From JAXDAY01 sp034679345 (GTDB taxonomy: Bacteria > Eisenbacteria > RBG-16-71-46 > CAIMUX01 > VGJL01), in NCBI GenBank assembly GCA_034679345.1, contig JAXDAY010000016.1, positions 1-24,002 of the forward strand: DNA of 24,002 nucleotides, written 5' to 3'. A program made the translations under genes and the position numbers. The notes beneath the pieces were generated by a model that saw only the letters and a list, made by a program, of their open reading frames with translations, was not told the origin of the DNA and ran no database searches. Position 1 is the stretch's first letter. Every line of letters starts with the position of its first letter. Shown in pieces: positions 13,975-21,802 of the stretch.

Positions 13975-16900
13975 GTGATCGAGGATTCTGGACCGACCGC
14001 CCCCCCATTGGACCCATGGGTCGAGACCCTGAGGATCGTGCTGCGTCGGGGTCTCGATCTCCGCGAACGCGGCGATCTGACGGGCGCCCTCGAGTGCTTC
14101 GACAGGTGCGCCGATTTGGCGCGCGAGGTCTCCTGCATCCCGCTGCAAGCCTCCGCCGCCGCCTGCAAGGGAACGATTTCCATGATCCAGGGAAGCGTCG
14201 AGCAAGCGCGCTCCCACTTCGAGGCCGCCCTCGAGATCCGCCGCTCGCTCGGCGATCTCATCGGTGAGGCCCGCTCCCTGAATGATCTCGCCCAGTGCGA
14301 CATGCGTGCGGGGCGGGCCGACCAGGCCCTCACCCGTCTGCGGGAATCCCTCGCGCGCACGAGCGGCGTCGAGCCCGGCCGTGCCAGAGCCGAGACCCTC
14401 GAGCAGCTCGGACGGGTCCACCGGGACCGCGGGGATTTCCCCGAATCGCTCCGTTTCCTGAAGGACGCGCTCGAGATCCGTCGCGAGCTCTCCGACGAAG
14501 CGGGAATCGCCCAGGATCTCGACGCCGTTGGAATGGTCTACTACAGGATGGGATCGCCGGAGGAGGCCTTCGAGCACCTCCAGCGCGCCTATGCCGCGCG
14601 TCGCGCGCTCCCCGATCGGCGCGCCGTCGCCGTGACTGCCCACAATCTCGGTCTCGTCCACTACGGCCAGGGCCAGCTGCAGGAGGCGGAGGCGCTCCTC
14701 GGAGAGGCGCTCACGACATTTCGCGCGGTCGGGGACCTGGTTCAGATGGCCCACGCCCACTCGAACCTCGGGCTGGTGCTCGCAGCTCAGGGGCACATGA
14801 ACGAGGCGATGGAGCACCACCGGGAAAGCCTCAACATTCGCGAGCGCTTGAACGATGTTCCGGGGCAGGCGATCTCCTTGAACAATCTGAGCCACCTCGC
14901 ATCCGAGACCGGGCGACCAGGCGATGGGCTCACGCTCGCCGAGCGTTCGATCGAGCTGCGACGCGCCTCGGGCCTCGCCCACGCTGTGGCAAAACCGCTC
15001 TACAACCGCGGACGGTGTCTCCTCGACCTGGGTCGATACGAAGAGGCCCTGGAGGCCGCCTCGGAGATCGAGGCTCTCGCGCGCGAGAATCGAGCGATCG
15101 AGTCGGAGGCCGAAGGCCTTCTGCTCCGCGCTGAAGCGTTGCTGGCGATCCGGCGTGCCAAGGAGGCAACGGAGGCCGCGTCGGCGGCCTGGCCGCTCGC
15201 CGATCGGATCGGGGATCCGAGCCTGATCGCTTCGGCGTTGCGGATTCAGGGTTCGATCCGCGCGGTCGAAGGCGACGCGGACGCCGCTAGGGATCTGCTC
15301 GTTCGAGCGGAGAGGGCGTTGCGGGGCAGGGCGCACCCGATGGAACGAGCGAGGATCGACCGCGAGCAGGCCGCTCTGGCTGCCGCCGCCGGCGCGGAGC
15401 AATCAGCGGCCAATCAGCTCCAGAGAGCGATCCGTGATTTCCACAGAATCGGAAACCGCGGCGAGGAGGCGCGCACTCTGGCGCTACTCGCGAGCGTTCA
15501 GTTCTCCTCATCGCCCGTTCAAGCGCGCAAGACATGGACGGAAGCGGAAGAGGCGGCTCTTGAAGCGCGAGGCAGGGGGCAGTTTGTCGATCTGGGCGTT
15601 CCTCCCGGCGCAGAGCCGACAGCAACCGCTCCGAACAGCTCGATGGCCGAGACGTTGATCGAGCTCTTCGGCTCGCTGGCGGATGCCGCATCGATCGAGG
15701 ATCTCGTCCTGTCTCTCGCCCGGATCGAGAGGATCGCGCAGGCCGGGGGCGTCGGGCTTGCGATCGACGGATCGCCTCCTGGCGGGGGCGGGAGTCGCCG
15801 GAAGCGCACGATCCACGCCTCCACGGATTCCGCGAGGAGACGGCTCGAAGAGCTCGATGCGGCTCCAGAGGCTGATCGCAAGGGGCATTTGATTCTGGAG
15901 GCGATCCCGGGGACGGACGACTCCTGCCATCTGATCGCCGCGGATCTTCCCCAGGACGGGATCGGCCGCGGGCTCATCGCGCTCGCCGCACAATGGATCG
16001 GCCGGTGCCGGATCTCCGGAATCGACGCCGTGGGATCGGAGCCCGCCGCCCGGACGCAGGATCGGTGGGAAGGCCTCGTCGGCTCGACCCCGCGGATGCG
16101 CGAGCTCTATGGAAAGATCGAGCGAGTCGCGCAAAGCGACGTGAGCGTCCTGATCCTCGGGGAGAGCGGGACCGGCAAGGAGCTCGTCGCGCGAGCCGTT
16201 CATTCACGCAGCCGCCGCGCCCAAGGGCCGTTCGTGCCGATCAACTGCCCCTCGATCCCCAGGGAGTTGATCGAGGCCGAGCTATTCGGCCATGAGCGAG
16301 GGGCCTACACGGGCGCGACGACCTCGCGCCCCGGAAGAGTCGAGCTCGCCGACCGCGGCACCCTCTTCCTCGACGAGGTGGGGGACATGGACCTCGCCAC
16401 TCAGAGCAAGCTGCTCCGATTCCTCCAGGAGCGCGAGTTTCAGCGCGTCGGCGGCCGGCAGACCCTGAAGGTCGACGTGCGCGTCCTCGCTGCAACGAGT
16501 CGGAATCTGCAGGAGGCGATCGAGGCCGGCGCTTTCCGGGCCGACCTCTTCTTCCGGCTCAATGTCGTCCAGCTGGCAATTCCCCCGCTCCGCGAACGCC
16601 GTGACGATATCCCGGCCCTGGTCCATGCGTTTCTCTCCGAGATCGGCCAGGCCGCCGGGCGCGAGCTCTCGATCACCACGAAGGCGATCGAGGTGCTCCA
16701 GCGCCATGCCTGGCCGGGCAATGTCAGAGAGCTGCGCAACACGATCGCCCACATGGCCGCGATGGCCGATTCGACCACGCTCGAGGCGGGCGGCATCCCC
16801 GCATCGATCCCCGCTGGAACGGGCCGCGCGATCGAACCGGGGCACCGTTGCGCGACCGATGCCGACGGGTCGAGGCAGACCGATTCCCTGCGCCCTGGCG

Positions 16901-17094
16901 AGACCCTGCGCGACCGTCTCGTGGAGGTCGAGGCCCGACTGATCCGCCAGGCCCTCGACGCCGAAGCTTGGAATCAATCGGCCGCGGCGAGGCGCCTCGG
17001 AGTGACGGAGACGATGATTCGAAATCGAATGAAGCAGCTCGGAGTCCAACGACCGGAGGCCGATTCCGACTCCGGTGGAGGAAAGCAAAGATGA
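13975..17094 (+). CDS. TPR-sigma-54 activator (bacterial enhancer binding protein)
   Basis: A 1039-residue transcription activator for sigma-54 RNA polymerase. About 10 tetratricopeptide-type repeats fill residues 15-530, with the classic motif in VAVTAHNLGLVHYGQGQLQE. A less ordered region, perhaps a degenerate GAF domain, covers about 550-690. The AAA+ domain covers about 695-930: Walker A GESGTGKE (729-737), sigma-54 contact loop GAYTGA (776-781; Tyr replaces the usual Phe), Walker B GTLFLDEVGD, and PLRERRDDIP with the Arg finger. The C terminus is a Fis-type helix-turn-helix ending near VTETMIRNRMKQLGV. It has no phospho-receiver domain, so the TPR region presumably senses a protein or peptide. 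Start: GTG at 13975, seven bases after GAGGAG; ATGs at 13951 and 13960 are alternatives. It overlaps the lamin-tail gene by ATGA. Confidence 0.93.
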   Translation: MIEDSGPTAPPLDPWVETLRIVLRRGLDLRERGDLTGALECFDRCADLAREVSCIPLQASAAACKGTISMIQGSVEQARSHFEAALEIRRSLGDLIGEARSLNDLAQCDMRAGRADQALTRLRESLARTSGVEPGRARAETLEQLGRVHRDRGDFPESLRFLKDALEIRRELSDEAGIAQDLDAVGMVYYRMGSPEEAFEHLQRAYAARRALPDRRAVAVTAHNLGLVHYGQGQLQEAEALLGEALTTFRAVGDLVQMAHAHSNLGLVLAAQGHMNEAMEHHRESLNIRERLNDVPGQAISLNNLSHLASETGRPGDGLTLAERSIELRRASGLAHAVAKPLYNRGRCLLDLGRYEEALEAASEIEALARENRAIESEAEGLLLRAEALLAIRRAKEATEAASAAWPLADRIGDPSLIASALRIQGSIRAVEGDADAARDLLVRAERALRGRAHPMERARIDREQAALAAAAGAEQSAANQLQRAIRDFHRIGNRGEEARTLALLASVQFSSSPVQARKTWTEAEEAALEARGRGQFVDLGVPPGAEPTATAPNSSMAETLIELFGSLADAASIEDLVLSLARIERIAQAGGVGLAIDGSPPGGGGSRRKRTIHASTDSARRRLEELDAAPEADRKGHLILEAIPGTDDSCHLIAADLPQDGIGRGLIALAAQWIGRCRISGIDAVGSEPAARTQDRWEGLVGSTPRMRELYGKIERVAQSDVSVLILGESGTGKELVARAVHSRSRRAQGPFVPINCPSIPRELIEAELFGHERGAYTGATTSRPGRVELADRGTLFLDEVGDMDLATQSKLLRFLQEREFQRVGGRQTLKVDVRVLAATSRNLQEAIEAGAFRADLFFRLNVVQLAIPPLRERRDDIPALVHAFLSEIGQAAGRELSITTKAIEVLQRHAWPGNVRELRNTIAHMAAMADSTTLEAGGIPASIPAGTGRAIEPGHRCATDADGSRQTDSLRPGETLRDRLVEVEARLIRQALDAEAWNQSAAARRLGVTETMIRNRMKQLGVQRPEADSDSGGGKQR

Positions 17095-18086
17095 GTGGAA
17101 AGATGGCGATCGGTGCGCATTCAACGTTTCTATTCTTCTGCCTGGCGTGGGCCACGACCCTGCCCTCCCCAGCGGCCGCCGTCGGCCTTGTTTACTTGAA
17201 CGAGGTCGTTGTGCAGGGCGCGGAGAAAGTCGAGCTATACAATCCGGACGCCGATTCTCTCGACATCTCGGGTTGGACCATCACCGGATCGAATGGATCG
17301 TTCTCGATTCCCGGAGGGACATTCGTCCCCCCCGCCGGCTATCGCGAGGTTTCCTTCCCCGGGGACATCATGGGGGATCTCGGCGGGGAGACATCGATCG
17401 CCGATCTCACGGACACGGAACAGGACGTCGTGAAATACGGCCAGGCCGGAGGGGCTCCCCTGCCGCCTCCGGGCGCTTCGACCTCGCTCTGCCGCGCCCC
17501 TGACGGATCGGCGGCTCCCCCCTTCTTCGACGATCCTGGATACTCCGATGCGGGAAACTGGACCCTCGATCTGACCTCCACTTTCGAAGCGCCGAACGAC
17601 GCGCCGCCGCCTGTTCTCGGAACGACGATCCGCCTCAATGAGGTGAATCCCGCCCCAGGCGGCAACGAGTACGAGTACTTCAATCCGTTTCCGCTCGCCG
17701 CGAACATCGACATCACCGGATGGTGGCTCACCGACGGACTCAGCGTGGTCGTGTTGAACGGAATTGTGCCCGGCGGCGGCGTTCTTGCCCAGGTTCTCCC
17801 CACACAGATCGAGTTGACGCTCCTCGCCTACCTCTTCGATGCCGACGGCGTGCGCGTGGACCAGATCGGATTGCTCGGCGCTCCGCTCCACGAGGATCTC
17901 TGCATCGCGCGCTGCCCGGACGGGGCCGGCCCCGCGGACGGCTTCGACTATCTGACGAGCGGCGGCGGCGTGACGCTGCTCCCCCTCGCATGCACCCTCG
18001 GCGAGTTGAATACGACGAACCCCGAGTGTTCGGGCACGGCCATCACGCCGGCTCGATGGGGGACGATCCGCCTCCTTTTCCGCTAA
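17091..18086 (+). CDS. Secreted lamin-tail-domain protein
   Basis: A 331-residue exported protein. The signal peptide covers about residues 1-30 (FLFFCLAWATTL, then PSPAAA). Two lamin-tail-like beta domains follow: about 32-135 with VYLNEVVVQGAEKVELYN and DSLDISGWTITGSNGSFSIP, and about 180-300 with IRLNEVNPAPGGNEYEYFNP and DITGWWLTDG. Bacterial lamin-tail domains are found in extracellular proteins and are thought to bind polymers or DNA. The C terminus is short and basic, PARWGTIRLLFR, with no FlgD-like tail; it might be a different sorting signal, by inference. The ATG overlaps the stop codon of the sigma-54 activator, and a GGAGG stands nine bases upstream, so the two proteins are made together. 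Two hairpins follow the stop codon. Confidence 0.88.
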   Translation: MSGKMAIGAHSTFLFFCLAWATTLPSPAAAVGLVYLNEVVVQGAEKVELYNPDADSLDISGWTITGSNGSFSIPGGTFVPPAGYREVSFPGDIMGDLGGETSIADLTDTEQDVVKYGQAGGAPLPPPGASTSLCRAPDGSAAPPFFDDPGYSDAGNWTLDLTSTFEAPNDAPPPVLGTTIRLNEVNPAPGGNEYEYFNPFPLAANIDITGWWLTDGLSVVVLNGIVPGGGVLAQVLPTQIELTLLAYLFDADGVRVDQIGLLGAPLHEDLCIARCPDGAGPADGFDYLTSGGGVTLLPLACTLGELNTTNPECSGTAITPARWGTIRLLFR

Positions 18087-18100
18087 GCGGATCTCCGCTT
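18085..18100 (+). terminator. Small hairpin at the lamin-tail stop codon
   Basis: AAGCGGA and TCCGCTT pair perfectly around a two-base loop, starting within the TAA stop codon. It is the first of two tandem hairpins and may help stop transcription or protect the 3' end. Confidence 0.4.
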
Positions 18101-18101
18101 G

Positions 18102-18138
18102 ACCGGGCGGGGCGAAATCCTTTCGCCCCGCCCGCGGT
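18102..18138 (+). terminator. Strong GC hairpin, probable terminator
   Basis: GGGCGGGGCGAAA (18105-18117) pairs without mismatch with TTTCGCCCCGCCC (18121-18133), with a three-base loop. ACC/GGT flanks extend the stem past a bulge. It lies 16 bases behind the lamin-tail stop. There is no T tract after it, only TTT inside the stem. Confidence 0.6.
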
Positions 18139-18209
18139 CCGCATAGACTGCAGGCGCTCCCGGGGGGATGGAGGAGTCTTCCCCGCAGCTTGGTCGTCAG
18201 GAGGTCCGC

Positions 18210-19385
18210 ATGTCGTCCGAGTTCGCATACATCGCCCTGCTCTTCGGCCTCTTTGTCGTGCCCAGACTCGTTCAGCGCATCCGGATCCCGAGCGCCATCA
18301 CCTGCCTGGCGATCGGGGCCGGCTTCGCGCTTGCGACCACGCGATTCCAGGACGATCCGACGATCCGCATCCTCGCGACCTTTGGGATCGTCTCGCTCTT
18401 CCTCTTCGCCGGCCTCGAGGTGGCGTTTCACGAGCTGCGCGCCGGATCCCGCATCCTCGTCCAGCACCTCATCGCGCGCGCCCTTCTTCTCGCCATCGTC
18501 GCTCTCGCGGCCGCTCTCGTCTTTCGTCTCGACGTTCGGCCTGCGGCGCTTCTGGCGCTGGCGCTCCTCACGCCTTCCGCCGGCTTCATCCTCGACTCGA
18601 TCGCGAGATTCGACCTCTCCCCATCGGAGAAGTTCTGGGTCAAGTCGAAGGTGATCGCGACCGAGCTCGTCGCACTCGCGGTTCTCTTCGTCGTGCTCCA
18701 GTCGAGCTCGGCGCAACGGCTCGGGCTGGCGACCGTCGCTCTTCTGGCTCTCGTCTTCCTGTTGCCGATGCTCTTTCGCGCCTTCGCGGCCTGGATCGTC
18801 CCGCATGCGCCCAAGTCGGAGTTCGCGTTTCTTCTGATGCTCGCCGTCATGGCCGCCTTTGTCACGAAGAGCCTGGGCGTCTACTACCTCGTCGGCGCCT
18901 TCATGGTCGGGATGGCGGCGCAGCAACTGCGAGAGCGCCTCCCGGCGATGACCTCGGAGCAGATGCTCCATGCGATCGAGGTGTTCGCCTCGCTCTTCGT
19001 TCCGTTCTACTTCTTCCAGGCAGGACTGGGATTCCGGCAGGAGGACTTCTCCCGCGAGGCGTTCCTCACCGGCGGGCTTTTCCTCCTCCTCACGATACCG
19101 CTTCGGATCGGAAGCGTCGTTCTGCACCGGCGAATCGCGATGGGCGAATCGTGGCGTGAGGGGATCCGGATCGGAGTCCTGATGCTCCCAACCCTCGTCT
19201 TCACCCTTGTCATCGCGCAGATCCTGCGCGACAGGTTTGCGATTGAACCTGCTATCTTCGGTGGGCTGATTCTCTATGCCCTGGCGAACACGATTGTGCC
19301 GGGCTTCGTCATCCGGATGGCGCAACCGAGTTACGAAGATCTCCATCTGCCGCGGATCGAAGAACATGAGGGGGACGGGCTGTAG
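18210..19385 (+). CDS. CPA2-type cation/proton antiporter homologue
   Basis: A 391-residue membrane protein of the CPA2 superfamily (Kef/GerN/NapA style), with about 11-12 hydrophobic segments and no soluble regulatory domain. Signature pieces are RIRIPSAITCLAIGAGFAL (22-40, TM2 region), LFLFAGLEV (63-71) and the crossover helix ALLTPSAGFILDSIARF (118-134). The helix that carries Asp-Asp in electrogenic Na+/H+ antiporters reads KSKVIATELVALAVLF (145-160): Thr151-Glu152 stand at the Asp-Asp position, so either Glu152 carries the ion or transport differs. The start has AGGAGG five bases upstream at the ATG 18210; the ATG at 18168 is less well placed. Its 3' end is part of a terminator hairpin. 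Substrate unknown. Confidence 0.88.
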   Translation: MSSEFAYIALLFGLFVVPRLVQRIRIPSAITCLAIGAGFALATTRFQDDPTIRILATFGIVSLFLFAGLEVAFHELRAGSRILVQHLIARALLLAIVALAAALVFRLDVRPAALLALALLTPSAGFILDSIARFDLSPSEKFWVKSKVIATELVALAVLFVVLQSSSAQRLGLATVALLALVFLLPMLFRAFAAWIVPHAPKSEFAFLLMLAVMAAFVTKSLGVYYLVGAFMVGMAAQQLRERLPAMTSEQMLHAIEVFASLFVPFYFFQAGLGFRQEDFSREAFLTGGLFLLLTIPLRIGSVVLHRRIAMGESWREGIRIGVLMLPTLVFTLVIAQILRDRFAIEPAIFGGLILYALANTIVPGFVIRMAQPSYEDLHLPRIEEHEGDGL

Positions 19386-19396
19386 GCCCGTCCCCC
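19370..19396. terminator. Two-sided terminator over the antiporter stop codon
   Basis: GGGGGACGGGC (19370-19380) pairs perfectly with GCCCGTCCCCC (19386-19396); the five-base loop TGTAG contains the TAG stop codon. It lies between convergent genes, 30 bases from the stop of the minus-strand gene, and can serve both strands. A short CCTT follows on the plus strand, no T tract. Confidence 0.65.
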
Positions 19397-19425
19397 CCTT
19401 CCAGCGGCGCGATGAGATCCGGCCG

Positions 19426-21435
19426 CTATCTCGTGAGGATCAGCTTGTCGGTATGGATCTCCCTGCCGGCCGAGAGGCGCACGAAGTAGACGCCGGAAGA
19501 AACCGGCTCACCGGCATCATTCGTGCCGTCCCAGAGCAGGCCGGCGCTGCCCGCCTGGCGGACGCCGTCGAAGAGCGTGCGCACGAGCGAGCCGTCGAGG
19601 GCGAAGACCTGCAGGCTCGCCGGCCCCGATCGCGGCAGATCGAGACGGATCTCCGCCTGTCCGAAGGCGGGATTGGGGACCGAACGAATCGCGCACGCGG
19701 CGAAGTTCCCAGGAACTTCCTCCGCCGCCATCGGCTGGATCCCAAACCACTGAAGGATCCGTTCCACCAGGAGATGGCGATTCGCCTGCGTGCTGATCGC
19801 CTCGAACCCGAATCCGAGGTAGACGACCTTGTAGACTCCGGTGTCGGCCTTGATCCCGCCCTTGTAGCTCGTCCCATCGTAGGTGAAGATGATCGACGCC
19901 GCCGGATCCCGCGGGTTGATCGCATCGGGATAGTCCTGGTTGTTCGCTCCATCCCCGCCCTGGATCGTGATCGTCATGCCGCCGGTGATGGGATCGCCGA
20001 CGACTCCGGACAGGTTATACCGGTTCGTGTCGTCGAGCACGAAGGTGGCGTGCAGGTAGTTGTTGTACCAGGCGAGCGCCGCGCCGCCGATATCGTTCAT
20101 CTCCCAGCCAAGATCCTGGCCGTTGATGAAGAGCTTCCCTCCTCCATCCAAGTAGGCGCCGAGCGCCGCCCGGTCCGAGTCGGTCAGGGTTGGGAAGGAG
20201 AAGCCTATCTCCCAGATGACGGCGGGGAAGTGCGCAAGGTCGGCTGCTGTGACGCTCCCGTAGTTCGCATTCCACAGGCCGTAGGTGCAACCGTATGCCG
20301 AGAGGGCGTCGTAATAGTAGTCCTCGAAGGTCGTCCCGCCGTCGTCCTTCACAAGGAGGACCTGGACGTTGTCCGTGGTGAAGCAGTACCCGATGGTCCT
20401 CGACCAGCCGACGATGTTGGGCGTCGTCAGCTCGATCTTCATGTCGGCGTAGCCGGGGCTCGTGGGCGTGACCTTCAGGTGAAACGTCCGGCTCTCTCCG
20501 GGGTTCAACGCGACCGAGGTTGAGATCGGATAGTCGTTCACCCCATCGGTGAAGGCTACGCTCCAACCGGATGGGATGTGCGTCGGGTCGATACTCACCG
20601 TGATGTTGTCGGGATTGGTTCCCTTGTTGAACACCGCGAAGTCCTGGAAATGATAGGTGCCGGAGGAGGGGCCGATCGTCGCTCGGGGCCCCTTCGCCCA
20701 GAAGCGCGGGGAATACACCGGCTTCGCGCGGGTGCTCTCGACCTGGATGATCGACTTGTCGGTGTCGTCCTGAACAAAAGCGACCGCCCACAGATCCGCC
20801 GTCTTCCATGTGGGATCGACGGCGAAGTTGTGGACCACGTTCTGGGACTGCCCGGATACGGAGACAGTCAGAGCCTGGTCGGGCAGGATGTCTCGGGTCA
20901 CGTCGGTGTGGGTCGTGCTGCCGTAGAGCACGTCGTTCTCCACAATGTAGACGCGGATCACGTGGTTGGCGATGCTCGGCATCGTCTCGGAGACGATCAC
21001 ATCGAGATCGATCGACCCGCTTGGCTGCAGGAGATCGACGCTGTTGATCCGGATCTCGAGGGGCGAGGGCTGGGCGATTCCGTTCAGGACGATCGGGTCG
21101 TACGAGGCGCCGGTCGCGATGAATGCCGATCCTCCCACGACCGCGTTCCCGCCGTCGAACATGACGGTTGGGAAGCCCGTGACGCCGTACCAGTTGATGC
21201 GAGCCGTGAGCTCGGCGTTGCTCAAACCACCTCCTCCCGAGGTGGAGTAGAGGCGCGTGGATGTGAACTCATTCGAATCGTATCGGGACTTCATCACTTC
21301 GAGCCCCGCATAGGCGTAGGGGCAGTACTGACACCACGTCGCGGTGGCGTCCTCCGCAATCACCCCTTTGGGCACTTGCGCCACGGCGCTGGAGACGAAC
21401 ATGGCGGTGAGAAGCAGCAAGTAGATGATCCTCAT
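19426..21435 (-). CDS. Secreted thioredoxin-fold protein with FlgD-like sorting tail
   Basis: A 669-residue exported protein. Residues 1-20 are a signal peptide ending VAQ. Residues 22-110 form a thioredoxin-like (Omp28-like) domain: TATWCQYCPYAY with Cys35 and Cys38, and GVTGFPTVMFDG with the cis-Pro at 89. About 120-240 and 265-355 are beta domains, the second like NEW1/Ig repeats of surface proteins. About 360-560 resembles a class I glutamine amidotransferase or ThuA-like fold (VQVLLVKDDGG, then FPAVIWEIGF and AYLDGGGKLFINGQDLGW), without an obvious catalytic Cys. Residues about 585-669 are the FlgD-like Ig tail ending LSAGREIHTDKLILTR, like the M28 protein. A thiol-disulfide or protein-binding role at the cell surface is likely, but not certain. 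The start at 21435 follows a GAGGGGG stretch; an extended -10 promoter is 80 bases upstream. Confidence 0.85.
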   Translation of the reverse strand: MRIIYLLLLTAMFVSSAVAQVPKGVIAEDATATWCQYCPYAYAGLEVMKSRYDSNEFTSTRLYSTSGGGGLSNAELTARINWYGVTGFPTVMFDGGNAVVGGSAFIATGASYDPIVLNGIAQPSPLEIRINSVDLLQPSGSIDLDVIVSETMPSIANHVIRVYIVENDVLYGSTTHTDVTRDILPDQALTVSVSGQSQNVVHNFAVDPTWKTADLWAVAFVQDDTDKSIIQVESTRAKPVYSPRFWAKGPRATIGPSSGTYHFQDFAVFNKGTNPDNITVSIDPTHIPSGWSVAFTDGVNDYPISTSVALNPGESRTFHLKVTPTSPGYADMKIELTTPNIVGWSRTIGYCFTTDNVQVLLVKDDGGTTFEDYYYDALSAYGCTYGLWNANYGSVTAADLAHFPAVIWEIGFSFPTLTDSDRAALGAYLDGGGKLFINGQDLGWEMNDIGGAALAWYNNYLHATFVLDDTNRYNLSGVVGDPITGGMTITIQGGDGANNQDYPDAINPRDPAASIIFTYDGTSYKGGIKADTGVYKVVYLGFGFEAISTQANRHLLVERILQWFGIQPMAAEEVPGNFAACAIRSVPNPAFGQAEIRLDLPRSGPASLQVFALDGSLVRTLFDGVRQAGSAGLLWDGTNDAGEPVSSGVYFVRLSAGREIHTDKLILTR

Positions 21436-21516
21436 GAAGGGCCCCCTCGCATTCCTGAGAGTGTCGAGATCGCGGTTGGAGACACACCGGCTCCAACCTC
21501 GGGTGAACCGCGTCGA

Positions 21517-21525
21517 ATTCTAGCA
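21517..21525 (-). promoter_or_regulatory. Extended -10 promoter of the thioredoxin-fold gene
   Basis: On the minus strand TGC-TAGAAT is an extended -10 element. Its box is identical to that of the M28 gene. No good -35 is seen, which fits an extended -10 promoter. The leader would be about 75 bases. Confidence 0.45.
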
Positions 21526-21670
21526 GAACCATGTAGATTAATCCATCTTCTGAGCTCAGTCCTGAAACGCCAGCGGACTAATGACTTTCGAGTGAATCCG
21601 GAAAACATTGAATTCCGCGCTTTCCGCGTAACTTTGTGGGATCAACCGTTTCAGGATAAGCGCATCGAGA

Positions 21671-21699
21671 TTGCGCCACCCGCACGACGGACGTACAAT
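21671..21699 (+). promoter_or_regulatory. Vegetative promoter of the DUF937-OmpA pair
   Basis: TTGCGC (21671-21676) and TACAAT (21694-21699) are separated by the ideal 17 bases. The predicted start near 21706 leaves about 97 bases of leader before the DUF937 ATG. The same two hexamers occur upstream of the sigma-54 activator gene. Confidence 0.6.
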
Positions 21700-21802
21700 C
21701 GCTCGCGTAGTATGGAGGCCCCGCGACCGGTACGCGGCCAGCTGTCGGATGTCTCGCTGGCGTGCGCTTCTCGTTTGGGCCCAAAACCGAAAGGAGCCGC
21801 AC

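Larger units (their letters stand above)
21436..21802. other. Divergent intergenic region
   Basis: This 367-base stretch between divergent genes has an AT-rich centre at about 21510-21660 and no gene I can support. It carries one promoter for each direction, listed separately. A long open frame crossing it on the plus strand is a shadow of the minus-strand gene. Confidence 0.6.

Noticed and set aside
13462..15402. A 646-codon open frame on the minus strand across the bacilliredoxin and TPR regions
   Set aside because: It is antisense to the TPR repeats and overlaps the bacilliredoxin gene in another frame; no family motifs.
17235..19367. A 710-codon open frame on the minus strand across the lamin-tail and antiporter genes
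   Set aside because: It is antisense to two clear genes, is highly charged and low-complexity (rich in Arg, Glu, Asp, Gly), and spans two terminator hairpins. It is a shadow of GC-rich codon usage.
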